Source: Nymphaea colorata
Lineage: Eukaryota > Streptophyta > Magnoliopsida > Nymphaeales > Nymphaeaceae
Direction: 5' to 3'
DNA length: 29,351 nt
NCBI RefSeq assembly: GCF_008831285.2
Contig: NW_022204933.1
Coordinates: 1-29,351, forward strand
Of this stretch, positions 1 to 11,920 are shown in pieces; the stretch's first letter is position 1; each line of letters starts with the position of its first letter. A program made the translations under genes and the position numbers. The notes under the pieces were generated by a model. The model was not told the origin of the DNA. It was given only the letters and a program-made list of their open reading frames with translations, and ran no database searches.

Positions 1-86
1 CCCAACCCCAACCCCAACCCCAACCCAACCCCAACCCCAACCCCAACCCCAACCCCAACCCCAACCCCAACCCCAACCCCAACCCC
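1..86. repeat. Left telomere, CCCCAA repeats
   Basis: The chromosome begins directly with tandem CCCCAA units, about 14 copies, with one CCCAA variant near position 25. Non-telomeric sequence starts at base 87. C4A2 is the telomere unit known from Tetrahymena and relatives; spirotrichs such as Oxytricha use C4A4. Together with the opposite repeat at the other end it marks a whole macronuclear chromosome. Confidence 0.98.
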
Positions 87-210
87 GTGTATTGAATAAA
101 AAATGTGGCTTTATCCTTGGTATTCAATATGGAATTGATGTTAATTATTTATTATACATCATACAATACTTTTCTTATACCTTTGCTTTTAGAACTGATA
201 GCTTGTCTTC

Positions 211-1584
211 ATGAGGTTCAGCAAAACCTCTCCCCGACATTGGTCGACATTTGCTAGCTTCTTTGCTTATCTAATCACTTCACACTTGTATTGCTTCATC
301 AGGATGATCTTCTACTCCTGGTATTCCATATTCAACTTTTTGGTCTACTCTTTCGAAAGCAGCCTCGTTCTGCTGGGAAACTAGGACTTAATGTTCAGCA
401 AAGGTAGTGAAGATTTTTTACTGTTGCTGCTGGTCGTATCGGTTATTACTTATTTGATTAATCTTTTGCTTTGGAAATTCAAGGAAAAGGTGATTAGGAG
501 GTTCTGGCAAGTTGAATCGAAAAGGACCTTTTAAATGGTTGTGTGACGAATTGCGCATTACGCGTGAGGCTCATTTCAGCCTTCATGAATCTTTCCTCCA
601 AAAATCTGTTTAGTTTTTGGTTATTGCTTCTGAGCAGAGATTAACAGGATTTCCTCATGAAAGAATTGAAGAAGTCTAAGCTGACCCTATATAGAATACC
701 CTCACTGCTTTGGCATCTCACTGTGAATGCTCTTCTTTACTGGATTTTCTCTGCAAATGCCCCAAATCATTGTGGATTATACTTCTTCTTATGTACCGAA
801 TATATATCCCTCCGAAAAAGTGCATAATTCGACGTTTTTATGGGTTTCTTTTTCTCTCTTGAGGAAGGTAAAATCACCCTTTTTGACCATATACACACTA
901 CTTTCCTCTAGGATAGATTGTTTTAGAGGTATACGATCTGATTGAAGGTATAGTTGAGGATATCCATGTTTCGGAGAATGTGATAAAATCTTTTCCTCGG
1001 AATATCTTCCAAATATTCGAACAGTCTAAGATGCTTAACTGCTTCTTAGATAGTCACTTCTCGCATTGCAAGGCATGTATTCATATTTCTTTTGGTGATT
1101 ATTACTAAAAATCCTTCCTTGGCACTTTTAGCAAATCTGTTTGTTTATCGATTCTAATTAATTAATGCGAAGGGTCATTTTCTAGGCCTGAATGGATGAG
1201 AAGGGAATTGTTCTATATTTGGAGATGATTTCTTTTTTATTCGCTGGAAAGGTCTCCAAAAAAGGAGCAGACTAAAGAAAGCCACTTACACTAATCAAAC
1301 GTATATTTTTTCAGCGCTTTTATTAGAAAATCTATGATAATTTCATTTTAAGACTAAGCCTTTCTTCATAACTTTTTTAAAAGATCTATTTTAGATAGGC
1401 TTTGGACGTTTTATTATCTAACATTCAATAAAATTAATATATCAACTAACTCTAAACAAGGTTGATATTCTAAAGTTATTCAACAGAGGGTAATAATTTT
1501 TAATACCGAATAATTGTATTAATTTCTTACATTTTAATGTAGCACAGGAGATAGCTTTCCACCCGAATTACTATTTCTATTTGA
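211..1584 (+). CDS. Hypothetical subtelomeric protein, membrane N-terminus
   Basis: I do not recognise this protein. The start at 211 follows an in-frame TGA at 196-198. The first ~95 residues hold three hydrophobic stretches rich in F, Y, L and I (probable membrane helices). After an intron at 490-511 the protein becomes soluble-looking and helical, with RIEEVQADPIQNTLTALASH and later VYDLIEGIVEDIHVSENV. Proposed introns are 490-511, 793-820, 868-911, 1095-1131 and 1143-1200. With all five the CDS closes at 394 codons plus TGA at 1582-1584. If the last intron is not used, it stops at 1197-1199 with 285 residues. The gene starts only about 125 bp from the telomere. A second overlapping frame from 129 to about 408 also lacks TGA but cannot be spliced into the downstream exon. 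The product is unknown; the existence of a gene here is fairly sure, the exact exons are not. Confidence 0.5.
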
Positions 1585-1621
1585 TAAAATAAAGTTTAAC
1601 TGTTATTCCCATAATAAATAA

Positions 1622-2915
1622 ATGAATTCATTCCATAAAAACTAACCCAGGCAGGGCCGGATCGGCAAGTACGTCCTCCACTACGACCAAATATTGGGCA
1701 CTGGTGCCACCGCCACAGTATACAAGGGTAAAAGTCACTTACAAAGGCGAAAACACAGACTCCAAGGAGATGGTAGCAATAAAATTGATGGACCTCTCCC
1801 AGAATTGCGATATTGCGCAAAGATCCCTCCTCGAGAATTAATGCAAAGCGCTCAAACTCATCGACCATCCCAATTTGCTGAGACTGCTCGACATCATCGA
1901 ACAAGATAGAAAGTTCTATATCATAACCAAGCTCTACGAGGGAATCACTCTCGCTGACTATCTAAACAAAAATACCTTGACCGAGGACACGGTTGTCAAC
2001 ATCTTCAGGAAGATCATGGAAGGAATCACCTACCTCACCGATAAGAATATCCTTCATCGGGACCTCAAACCTTCGAATATCATCATCGACAAGAATATGA
2101 CACCAGTCATCATCGATTTTGGCTTCTGTGAGATCATCCATTAAGCCAAAATTAGCAGAGTTTTCAATGTTGGGTCTCCTTCCTATATGGCCCCCGAAGC
2201 ATACCTCAGGACTCTCTACAGCTAGAAGAGCGAAAGCTGGAGCCTTGCTATGATACTCTACGAAATGCTGCATAAAAAGACACTTGACAAGGGTATTCCC
2301 ATCAAAGAGTTCTTTGAAAAAGTTAGAAACATCGATAAATACATAGTCGATCAGATAGATTGGTCCCTACCCTCAGAATTGAAAGAAATATTGGAGAAAA
2401 CCTTTCAATATAACTCTATGGATCGCTTGAGCATAACCGGTATGAAGTATTTGGTAGACCGACATCTCTTGAATAAAAAACGGTAAGGAAGCAATAAGCT
2501 CCTGCACACTCCTTCTACTATCGACTTTAACCATTCAAAACAGATAATCAAATTCAATTCCCAGCAAGTTCCAAATAAGAACGTGCAATTTTAAACTCCT
2601 TCTTCTCTGCCAAAACAGAGAGAAGTATCAATCAAGTTTTTCCCTCCCCAAGTGCAGAAGTACAATATCAGCAATCACGAGACACCCAAGAAGGAATAAA
2701 GCTCAAGGATACAGATCCTGCACAGTTTCAACCCCGCAGAAATAGGAACTGACTATTTTTCAACCAAGATTAAGAAAGGAGTTTTTGATGTGAAGAGATT
2801 CTCCAGGACATAAAGGAATATCTTGGAGACTCAGCCAAATTTGGGAACATACAGCACTTTCCAACATATCACAAGATAGTAATAAGGCAAGCTTGACGAA
2901 AGGATCGAATAGTGA
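1622..2915 (+). CDS. Serine/threonine protein kinase, ULK-like
   Basis: A 424-residue protein kinase with one 19-nt intron at 1728-1746. The kinase domain is N-terminal: glycine loop LGTGATATVYKG (about 25-36), lysine in VAIKL (about 48), HRDLKPSN catalytic loop (about 137), DFG (about 158), and a MAPE motif in the activation segment. All catalytic residues are present, so it should be active. The short glycine-loop spacing and the HRDLKPSNII loop resemble ULK/Atg1-type and related ciliate kinases; that subfamily call is only a guess. The remaining ~150 residues are Lys/Ser/Gln-rich with no recognisable domain. Five or more in-frame TAA/TAG codons are read as Gln. The next upstream gene ends about 37 bp before the start, so the promoter is short or overlaps it. 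The stop is TGA at 2913-2915. Confidence 0.9.
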
Positions 2916-3201
2916 TATTTGATTAATTTGAATTTTTATTCACCCATAAAACGGCCATAACTTTTGATCAAAAAGAATAATCAAGAATCCAAAGAGCAGT
3001 GAGATAAAAAAAGCCTTTGTTTGATATAATAAATGAGCATACAATAAATGGACTTTATTTTTTTGGGCCAATAATGATTTATCATATAAAAAATCCCTCT
3101 TTCAAACTATATAAGAAATATTGAATATGTGAGCTTGAATGGTGCATACAGTAATACTTTAGATTGAATATAATTTAAATCATCTTCAGCTGGCATTAAA
3201 G
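2916..3201. other. AT-rich intergenic gap
   Basis: This stretch between the kinase and the protease is strongly AT-rich. I see no ORF with coding character, no RNA gene and no repeat. It presumably holds the kinase 3' flank and the promoter of the next gene. Confidence 0.6.
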
Positions 3202-5898
3202 ATGAGTAAAAAATATTCCTCTTATGAAAATGGAGGTTTTTGAGCTTTTTACAATTGCAATATAAAAAGATGATCAATTATTTAAATCGATTTTTAGATA
3301 TGAATACAGATGAAGCTGAGGTATTTTACGCCCTCTCTAGCCACTTCCTCAGTAACCCCTCTTTGTATTCCCCCCTTCCCTCCGCGCATCCCGAAAACAT
3401 CAACTCGCGATTGTTCGAAGGCAATACCCCCCTCAGCGGAAAGCTAAAGTAAGGACTCAGATTCAATATTGACTATATTGCCATCGATACCAGCACCCTG
3501 CTGGACATCCAAACTAGGTACAACTGTTCAGCTATACGACTCGGCAAATGTGAAAGCCTCAGCGAGAGATACATCATCTACAAAGAGGAAGTATCGTACC
3601 TATTTCTTTCCGAGGAGAAATATTTGTCGTAGGAATTGACCGAAATTAACGAATACAAAAAAATTCAAGCGTTTACTTTTAATAACATTCGGGATGTAAG
3701 GTTGCTTATATTAAAAAATTAAGGACTTCCTGAGGATTACGGAGGAAAAGTTTGGATCTTTACTGACACCACGCCAGAAAGCTACTCCGAGCTTAGGGAA
3801 AAGTCAAAAAACATCAACTCCATTGTTCCATACAGCATGCTCATCAACGACCCTGAGTTATTCAGGTTGAGACGGAAATTCAAAAATTTTTTTATCATCA
3901 TCGAGGCATATGTTGATGAGATCATTCCTCCTCCTAAGCTTTTCTGCAAATCACATCAGTTCGAGCGAGCAAGATACATATGCATATGCCGACATTCACT
4001 ATCTTTGGCCTGCGGAAAAAATTGCTTGAACAATGCATTACACAATCAAAGATGCATATATGTCCCAAGAAAGGAATAGCTTAAAATTGGAAATATTTCA
4101 TACAAATTGGAAATCAAACCAAAATAGAAAAGCTTGAAATTTGAAATCACCAAAGAAGGGCTAAAACAGCATCTGGGACTTTACAACGAGAAAAACATGT
4201 GCTTCTTCAACACAATCATCCAATGTATGGCTTCCATCAACACCCTAACGGAATATTTCGATGGGTAAAGATAAACTAAAGAGCTCAACTACTGGAACAA
4301 GGACGGTACTTTCGGGTAAGTTGCAATCTAATATGGAAAGTTCATCAGGAACCTGAGGCATGGCAACAATATCAAATGCAACATGCCGCTTTTTTCAACA
4401 ATAGGCAGGTGGAACCATGCTTACGCAAGCAACAACCAACAAGACTCCCATGAGTTTCTCATCAAGATGCTTGACTGGCTCAAGGAAGACTAAATCGTAA
4501 TGAGCAAAACCATCATACAAAAATATTGAGACTGAGAATAGAAGCTAGGCTGAGATCGCAGAAGAGATGGCTGCTATTCACTTTGCAAGAAACCACTCGA
4601 TAATAGAGGAGATCATGGAAGGCACTCAAAAATCTGTCATCAGATGCACAGCATGCAACTTTTCTTCTCCCACTTTCGATACCTTCCTCACACTACAGCT
4701 TCCGATGGCCCGCTAAAAGAAAGTGGAGATTATGACAAAAAAATGCCATGTGTTTTATGTTTCCTTATCGACTGAAGAAAAAACAATGAAAGTTTAGCTA
4801 AGTTTCGACCAATAATAAAAGGTCCATGGCCTAAGGATGCAAGTAAGGAAACTAATCAAGAGGGCTTAGGGCCACGAGTTTTAGTTTTACCGGGTTGGGA
4901 CAACCGAAGACATTCTATTGATCACCGATAAAAACCTGTATGAAGTTCTTTCATCTGAACTGAAGGACCAGGCTATATTTTGTATGGAAAAGTGCAGACT
5001 CGGTCATACCGGAGACAACATCGCAGTTACAATGAAATTCGAAAACCCAGCTCAAGTGAAGCCGCCGTTTAGCCGACCGATTTACCCTCCAAAAGAAATC
5101 GAAGTCCAGCTTCTCTATATCAAGATCCTAAACATTGTCATGAAGTGCTGGATTCCCGTAATTAACTAGAAATACCCTCAATCTTACTTCTCTAAATTTT
5201 ACTAAACTGAAACTTTTCCCTTCGATTTGGTGATCAAGTACGCAAACGGTGAGCAGATCAACGTTGTCAGGGAAAGGACTCACAAAAGATACCAATTCTA
5301 AGTCGGAAGCAAGCTGATCGTAAAGATCAGGAACAATAAACAGTTTAACTTCACAAAGCTCAATACATACGTATCGATTAGCGGATAGCCTGCGAATGAT
5401 GGAAAAAAGAAGACCATAATAGCATCCCCAACCATCGAAGACTGCATAAAAACCTACTGCAAGAAATAGACAATCGAAGTCAACACTTGGGAGTGCAGCA
5501 AGTGCAAGACAAAGACGGAGGCAATCAAAACGCTGCATCTCCAACAGCTTCCACAGATTCTCATCTTGTCCCTCAACCGGTTCAAATCGATGGACAGCGC
5601 GAATTCTCAATTCAGAAAGAACGAAAGCTTGGTCAACTACGGAGAAGAGCTGGACATGAGTAAGTTCGTTGAGGGGCCGGGAGAGCACAGATACAGACTG
5701 TTTGCAGTGGCCAACCACATCCGCTTGGACGGAGAGCTGAAGGATGTCAGGGAGATGGACGGCCATTACTACGCACACATCAGGATCGATAAGGGATGGC
5801 TCAAATTCGACGATGAGGATGTTTCGAGTGATTCTGCGTCGAAAGTGCTGAGCAACAAAAACGCATACATCCTGTTCTACTAAAAGATAACAACGTGA
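3202..5898 (+). CDS. Ubiquitin-specific protease (USP, C19 family)
   Basis: An 866-residue deubiquitinase that would remove ubiquitin from substrates by cysteine catalysis. The Cys box NMCFFNTIIQ lies near residue 310, followed by QQDSHEFLIKML, the usual QDAHEF-type motif. The His box GHYYAHIR lies near residue 820, and the protein ends with the family-typical AYILFY plus five residues. Two Cys-x-x-Cys pairs (RCTACN and ECSKCK) match the structural zinc ribbon inserted in many USP domains. An N-terminal ~300-residue extension has no recognised domain apart from a Cys/His-rich patch (CKSH...CICRH...C). Frame closure needs introns at 3236-3297 and 4497-4530 (or 4497-4536). A shorter start at 3270 without the first intron is possible. 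The catalytic residues are intact. The last ~90 bp and the 3' flank are duplicated at 15869-16067. Confidence 0.9.
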
Positions 5899-6006
5899 TT
5901 ACTATTTTATTCATTTCTATCACATAAATCAATACATCAATTCCATCGTGCGTCAATCCTTCTACTATAGATAAGAAAGTATTGAGCAAACCAAACAAAG
6001 AGGCAT
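5809..6006 (+). repeat. Source copy of duplicated USP 3' end
   Basis: This 198-bp block covers the last 30 codons of the protease, its TGA stop at 5896-5898 and 108 bp of 3' flank. A nearly identical copy lies in inverted orientation at 15869-16067. Aligning by eye gives four substitutions and one inserted base, so the duplication is recent. The 3' flank is as well conserved as the coding part. Confidence 0.92.
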
Positions 6007-6189
6007 AAAGTTACTATTCCAAATAGCTGTTATCAGCCTCTACAGTTGATTCTTTACAGATCTTCCGATTTCGCAAATATCATATGAATACGACCTTGCC
6101 CATCATAAAACACACATCTTTTTGCCATGAAAATGATGCAAAGATGTTTTATTAATTATATAAACTGCGATAACTCTTCGAGCATCCCC

Positions 6190-9100
6190 ATGAGAAAGGC
6201 ATGGCATATCATAGACGAGGCTAAATCCCAGTACTACCTGGTCACTGTCCTCCCCCACTAGCCAGGCTCAACCAAAATCCCCATCTCCTACCAGAAGGAA
6301 AAATATTTTGTCAACTAGAAGGAACTGCTGCCCTACTAGTCCTCCAAGCCCAAGAACTTCCACGATCTGGAAGAAAACAACCCAGCGTAGATCGTTGATT
6401 GGATGAAGCAGGCCTTCTAAAACGAAGGCTTTTGGTTGAAGGTTAACAAGAAGCTGGTCATAGATTTTAATAATAACACTGATAAACAAAGGTAGGAGTT
6501 TATAAGATTTATCTTTGGACGTTTTTTGGTGTGCGAAAAGCGGAGGCAGTACCTCTGCGTCGCCAATGACTCCGAAATGTGCAACAAAAACGGACTCGTG
6601 ACCAGCACTATCTTCCAGGTCATGGCCTCTATGCCCAACATTTGGAACTACAGAGTGCCCTCAATGACTTGGGAAAGATATACGCGATATTCTTCAGAGA
6701 CGTCCCTATGAAACTCAAGTTTTTCGTTAAGAACTGCGAAATCATCAAAATGATGATCGTGCCTTATAACTTCTTCAGCAAGCAGCTGCTTGGGACAGCT
6801 GGCACTACAGAAGTCTTGTCCCTGACGGGAAGGATATTCAATGTGATGGCAAGCAGTCGCAAATAGCTCAAAAATTATTATCGGGCGCCTTCAAAATCCG
6901 TACCAACGCAGGAAGAAAGATAAAATTTATAATAATTGACTAACTATTTACTTCACAGCGGACTAACAGTCTTTTAGGTGAAAGAAATCATATCCATATT
7001 TCCTTGATCATGAATATCAATTGCATATAGTTTGCCAAAGGCAGGAAGGACGACAAAATAAAATTCAGAATAAAAGAAGGCTCGATCATTCGAGACAACC
7101 TCGAGTGCTTGATCGGATAAAGCATGGTGAAGCTTCTCGAAAGCTAGCTTAATTAGTTTAAAACATGGATGATTGTCATAAAAACGGGGTAAGGATCAAG
7201 CAAGAGTTGCTTATGCGATTAATATACGAATAATCATCTTGAAGGTAGCTTAGGTTCTAAACGAAAAGATGTGCAATCTCTCAACATCATTCTAAGATTT
7301 CAAATAGTTTATAGTGATAGAGTTTCCACCTTCAGACAAGTCCTCCCAGGACACAATATAACACCACTACCTCGATCTTATCAACTAAAAGATATAATCA
7401 CAAGGACTTGATATCCCTTTCAATAAGTAGACACACCAATTCAAGTACGAAAGTCTTTATAAGAAAATCAAAGAAGAATATCAGTATGATATCAATAAGG
7501 ATATTCTAAATAACATGGAAAAATCAATCAAGTGGATTAATAAATGAGAAAATCTGAATTCATACTAACCCTTAAGTCTACTAAGATAGACTGCATTAAT
7601 AAGAAAATCAATAGCCAAAGATAGGGAAAAATCGAGGATCTATTCTAATAACTTTAAAACATGGAAAAAAATCAAGATTATTTCACCAACTATATCATCC
7701 AAACCACAGTCAACGAGAGAGGCGTACCAAAGAGGCAGGATCTTATCAAAAACTTATAAAAAAGTATCGACGTTAAACACGAAAAAGCGAAAGAACGGTA
7801 TCAAACAAGAAAATCTTCGAATAGCCAATAAGGAGGAAATGGGACATTCTATTAAGGAGATGATGCATAAGATGACTTGATCGACATAAAATTACCAGTC
7901 TTTTAGCAAAGATACGCTTACTGCGAAGTCTTGAAAAACTTCTATCGCTCAGGCCCCACTCAATCAGTTCCGAAAAGACTATAAGAATATTTTTATTCCA
8001 ATAAGATCAATGGACATGTTGTTCGTGATGACAATAAGGTTTCAATAAGTTTAGATACTATTCCTAACTTTAAAAATAAAGATCAAGTCACGAAGGAGTG
8101 ATCAACAAGATAAAAAAACAATTCAAAAGGGCTAAATTTAGGCATTAAATATTTGCTAACCTCAAAAAGCTTTACGGAAAGATAAAATTCAATAAATTTT
8201 GGCAAGGAAAGTGTATCCGCTTCAAAGATATGCATTAAGCAAGCTCAAAAAACGACTATCGGCTTGGAGAGTTGGCAATTTGCTTGTCAGGCCAATTCTA
8301 AAATCACAAAAAATTGGGCTAAAATAGATAAAAATGTCAAACGGCATAAGCTTGATGAAAAAGATCTTAAAGGACAAGGAATCTTGGCCGATACAAAAAA
8401 GATAATGATGCAAAGCTGAAGAAAGTATTTAAAAAGCATAGAGCAAACAAGTTGGCAAATAAGTTGATACTTGCTAGTGATAAGATATCATCAAGACTCA
8501 AAAGATAATGCTTTAGGAAGCTGAACCAATAGTATCATATCGTCGTCAATCCCCCACAAAGCATCAATAAAAATCCTCCTAATCCTCCAAAAATACCTGA
8601 GAAAAAAGAGTAAATGAAAAGGCCGTAAATTCCAATTAAAAGTACGTAGAGCCACCTGAAATAAAACCTATTGAAAAGTAAAACCCTCCTCCTGAGAAAA
8701 AAAGATAAATTCCTCCTTAAAAACCTGCAGAGCCTCTCCCAAATCCACCACCAAGCAAGAGTTGCCACCGCCTCCTCCACCACCTCAGTCCCTTCCCCCT
8801 CCACCCCCACCTCCCCCTCCATCTTTGCCCCCTCCAGCTGAGAAACCTAAAGCAGCTAGCCATATGTAGATAATCATAACTCTCAATCAAATGATTATAG
8901 CTCATTTGGAAATTCAACTAACAGGGGAATATAAAAATCAGAAATATCTCGAAGGCTAACATAACCTTAGTTTCTAAACCTTCATGATAATCCGAAATTC
9001 ACTTTTTAGATTTGGATGAAATAAGCTGTTGGCTTCCAGAAAAGAAAGCCGTATAACCTGAAACAACTGAAACAGCAAAAGATATCTTTACCAAGCCATC

Positions 9101-10698
9101 ACAGTAGAAGGTTCCTCATAAATAACCACCTGAAGAGCTTAATGTTGATATCTTGATCAAGGAAAAAGTTGTTGTAAATCCATTCTTTCCTTATCTATGT
9201 AACACATTGCAGCGGATTCATAAGAGAAAATGCAAAAAATCATGTCTCATCAAGAGAAAAACATTAAGGAGCCTCTACTAAGCCTATATCCCAAGGAAAA
9301 ATATCCAAACATTCCGTCTTAAACCTTCAATAACATCCTAAAGATTGGTCTTGATAAAAATACATCAAAATCTCGGGCATAGCTCATCAACATGATAGTC
9401 AAGCCGATTAGAGATACATACCATCATGAAAAAAGCAATATAAGCACTGTTTTTGAAGGATAGCCAGCAATCATCACTGACTATAGTTGGGATCACAATC
9501 TTATCAAAGATGAGATTTTTATGGAGTTCATAAAGCAGATCATGATGAACCAAAAAGAAGAGTCACTTAATGCCTTGCTCTTGCTTAGAAATCATTACAA
9601 GATACTACTATCCTTCTCCTAAATTCTTATATCCCTTCTTGCATTTCTTGAAATCACTTCAATCGAAAAACATAGAAAAGCTGAATCAGTGCTTTGTAAA
9701 TACGCTTTTATTTGCACAAGTTTATTAAAGATACAAAGGAAGCAACGTTACTGTTCTAAAATAAGAGATTTTTCCTAAGGAAAAAGAAAGCCATCCTTGT
9801 CTCGAACCGAGAATAACTCAAGTAACTGACAAATAAGTCTAAGGATGCCTCACCATATCAATCAGGTTACTGAATGATTAGGTATACTAGTATACAGTCC
9901 GAAATCAAACTCTTTCTCATTTTAAACGAAAGGTTTTGAAGTAAATTCACATGCTCAATTATGAATAGTATTTTGGAATTTACTACTCATATCAGGCAAA
10001 ATCCAATTGCTTTATCATGAACGAAAGCAAAAAAGCAATTGATCATCTGAATTAATATGGCCAATCAAGTACCGACCATCTTTATACGTAAAATTAAAAT
10101 ACTATTTTCCGTTTAGCATCAAATAGATCAATAAAACAAGAATCATGTATCTCAACTCTGTTTCAGAAGAGAAAAACCTTCCATGGAAAGTGAAAAACTA
10201 TGAATCAATAGTTGTGTTGTCGATGTTGTTTGATTAGTTTGAGGAATATAGGATAAGCAATTACCTGATAATGACTAATCAAGTCCAAGGAAACGTTGAC
10301 CTGGCGCCTATACAAAATAAGTATACGTAAGTTGCCAACACCAGAGGCAAAAAGATAAGCTAGCTTTAGTATTTCAAATAAGTTAAAGAAAGTGGATTTT
10401 TAGGCGCCAAGGCCTACAGGATTAAAGAACAGGCATAGGATTCATTCTGAAAAAAATCACTAGAGTTGTACAAAACCACTCGAGATTTGCTTCTACAGAG
10501 GGATTAACTTAAAAGCTCAATCGCCCTGAACAGGATAAAGGGCTACGGACTCGATAAAGGAGAACTTCACATATAATTAGACTATGTCGATGAAGAAAAT
10601 CACCGAGGAATGCGTTACATGACTTTGAAAAATGTCGATCGAGTACAATAATTGTATGCTGACCTTGCAGCATATATCGTTATCTATCTGCATCTTGA
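6190..10698 (+). CDS. Divergent myosin-like protein with MyTH4 and FERM domains
   Basis: A long gene with at least ten short introns. Clear ones: 6619-6653, 6900-6958, 7175-7193, 7532-7548, 8087-8109, a 40-nt one near 8971-9010, a 29-nt one near 10089-10117, and a 17-nt one near 10650. The clearest domains are a MyTH4 region (IKEPLLSLYPKEKYPN... LIKDEIFMEFIKQIMMN...) at about 9260-9640 and a FERM region at about 9840-10690 (ISIRLLNDQVYQYTV... ENHRGMRYMTLKNVDRVQQ). Before them lies a proline run at 8750-8840. The first ~600 residues look like a degraded myosin head: VPKRQDLIKNL and LPVFQQRY resemble the end of a motor domain. The P-loop position reads VANDSEMCNKNG instead of GESGAGKT. MyTH4-FERM myosins are common in Tetrahymena. 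Unresolved points: a TGA at 10448-10450, a +1 step near 9590, and the exons between 8250 and 8760. The start could be 6127. The MyTH4-FERM call is solid; the myosin head is an inference. Confidence 0.6.
8752..8842 (+). other. Polyproline-coding tract in the myosin-like gene
   Basis: CCT/CCA/CCC codons encode LPPPPPPPQSLPPPPPPPPP followed by SLPPPAEKP. It sits between the putative motor/neck part and the MyTH4 domain. Proline runs of this kind bind profilin or SH3 domains in other cytoskeletal proteins. Two nearby upstream segments are also proline-rich but in other frames; they join only if introns of about 80 and 53 nt are removed. Confidence 0.7.
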
Positions 10699-10766
10699 AA
10701 TTGCATATATTTTCTAAATTATCTATGTAAAAAAATTGAATTTTTTAATCAAGTTAAGTCGTTTTT

Positions 10767-11443
10767 TCAATCCCTGTACTCCGAGATTCTTGTTTCCATC
10801 TCTGTCTAATCGATGGGGAGAAGTAAGCCGGTAAAGCTATTCAATAAAGAGTTTGTTACCACAACTGAAACCATATCTGATTCTTCTTCAGGCTCTTTGA
10901 TGGACACTGTTTGTCGAACCTTCATGGCTGCCTTCGAAAATGGCTCATTATGTGATGGTAATCTTTTAATTTTACGTCTCTGTGAGCTTTCAAAGGAGTT
11001 GTTCGATTGCTTTTTGAACTCAAGTGACACCAGGATTTCCTTCTGCGCCGTTTTATATAGTCTGTTCAGAGGAGAAGTCAAGGAAGATGAGATGAGCTTG
11101 ATGGATTGGCAACTTTTTGGCCACCGCTTTTACTTACTTGTATATCCGATGATAGTGGTGAGATGTCAACTCTTACCTAACTTATTTGGGCTTCATCTAG
11201 AGCACAGGCAAGGCAGGAAGAGACTATTAGAGGATGATAGAATTGGTCTTGGGAGCTTAAGCTTGATTTTATTGCTGTTTATAGATAAAATTAATTTTGG
11301 GTTTAGTTGAGGAGCTAAATTGAAAGATAGATTAGTTGGTCTAGCGCAGACTCGTACTTTTTGATGGCATAGAGCAATTGATAGTGTTTTGACTTGAAAC
11401 TTCTTTTAGGTTTTATATATGGGGGAGTTTTCTTCCGAGGCAT
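10767..11443 (-). CDS. Hypothetical basic protein (211 aa)
   Basis: This protein is not recognised. The ATG is at 11443-11441, the stop TGA at 10769-10767, and one 41-nt intron at 11097-11137 (GTAAGT donor) makes the frame close at 211 residues. The N-terminus is basic and proline-rich (MPRKKTPPYIKPKRSF). Residues ~25-95 look helical and cyclin-like in rhythm, but I cannot assign a fold. The C-terminal half is rich in Lys, Ser and Glu, with RRKIKRLPSHNEPFSK. The gene converges with the myosin-like gene: their stops are about 70 bp apart. A plus-strand ORF at 10813-11310 covers the same bases but contains no TAA/TAG glutamine codons and has no domain. I prefer the minus-strand model because it has a splice site that restores frame and uses TAA and TAG as Gln. 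Confidence 0.5.
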
Positions 11444-11501
11444 AATGGTCGATTTTGTTGCAGTCCTTCATGGATCTCTTGCTTGCTCGCATTGAACATC
11501 G

Positions 11502-11828
11502 ATGGACGTTCGACCGACCGATAGTTAGTTCGGATTAGAATGGAACTAATATACGGCTGGGATTCCCTGTATTCTTCAGCGAGATTTTTGGTTGTTTACT
11601 TTTTCGCAGGTCAAGAGCATACTAATCAGGGTTAATCTAACTATAGGCCTCCTGCTAGTTGTCCTCACAGTTGAGACAGCTGAAAATGGATCTGCTATAT
11701 TATTGCGGGGCCCGATCGAATGCATAAGGTAGGTGGGTTTGCATGTGATTACAGGATTTATTATAACACTCAAGATTAAAAATAATCTTATAATATAGAT
11801 TAGGTCGGTATTCCCTTCCTTCCGTTGA
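11502..11828 (+). CDS. Possible small membrane protein (108 aa)
   Basis: The ATG at 11502 follows an in-frame TGA a few codons upstream, and the frame stays open to TGA at 11826-11828. It contains in-frame TAG and TAA codons as expected for a gene in this code. The middle holds a hydrophobic stretch (NLTIGLLLVVLTVE) that could span a membrane. There is no recognised domain. It is divergent from the minus-strand gene that starts at 11443, 58 bp away. The support is only the frame, the start and the composition, so this may be chance. Confidence 0.35.
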
Positions 11829-11920
11829 AAATACCCACATGATCTTCAATTATTTTTTTTGGTGCTCCTAAATAGTATGATAACTATGGAAACCCATCAG
11901 TATAATAATTCCTAAAAGGT

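Noticed and set aside
391-512. Introns of 9 and 11 nt in the first gene
   Set aside because: They were only needed when starting from the wrong frame; the frame from 211 with a 22-nt intron needs neither.
5128-5778. 216-residue minus-strand ORF inside the protease
   Set aside because: It is a shadow of the USP reading frame, has no domain, and the sense frame carries all catalytic motifs.
8750-8840. Formin (FH1) gene
   Set aside because: The proline run looks like FH1, but the following sequence is MyTH4 and FERM, not FH2.
11576-11773. Minus-strand ORF of 65 residues
   Set aside because: It lacks an ATG start and overlaps the better plus-strand frame at 11502-11828.
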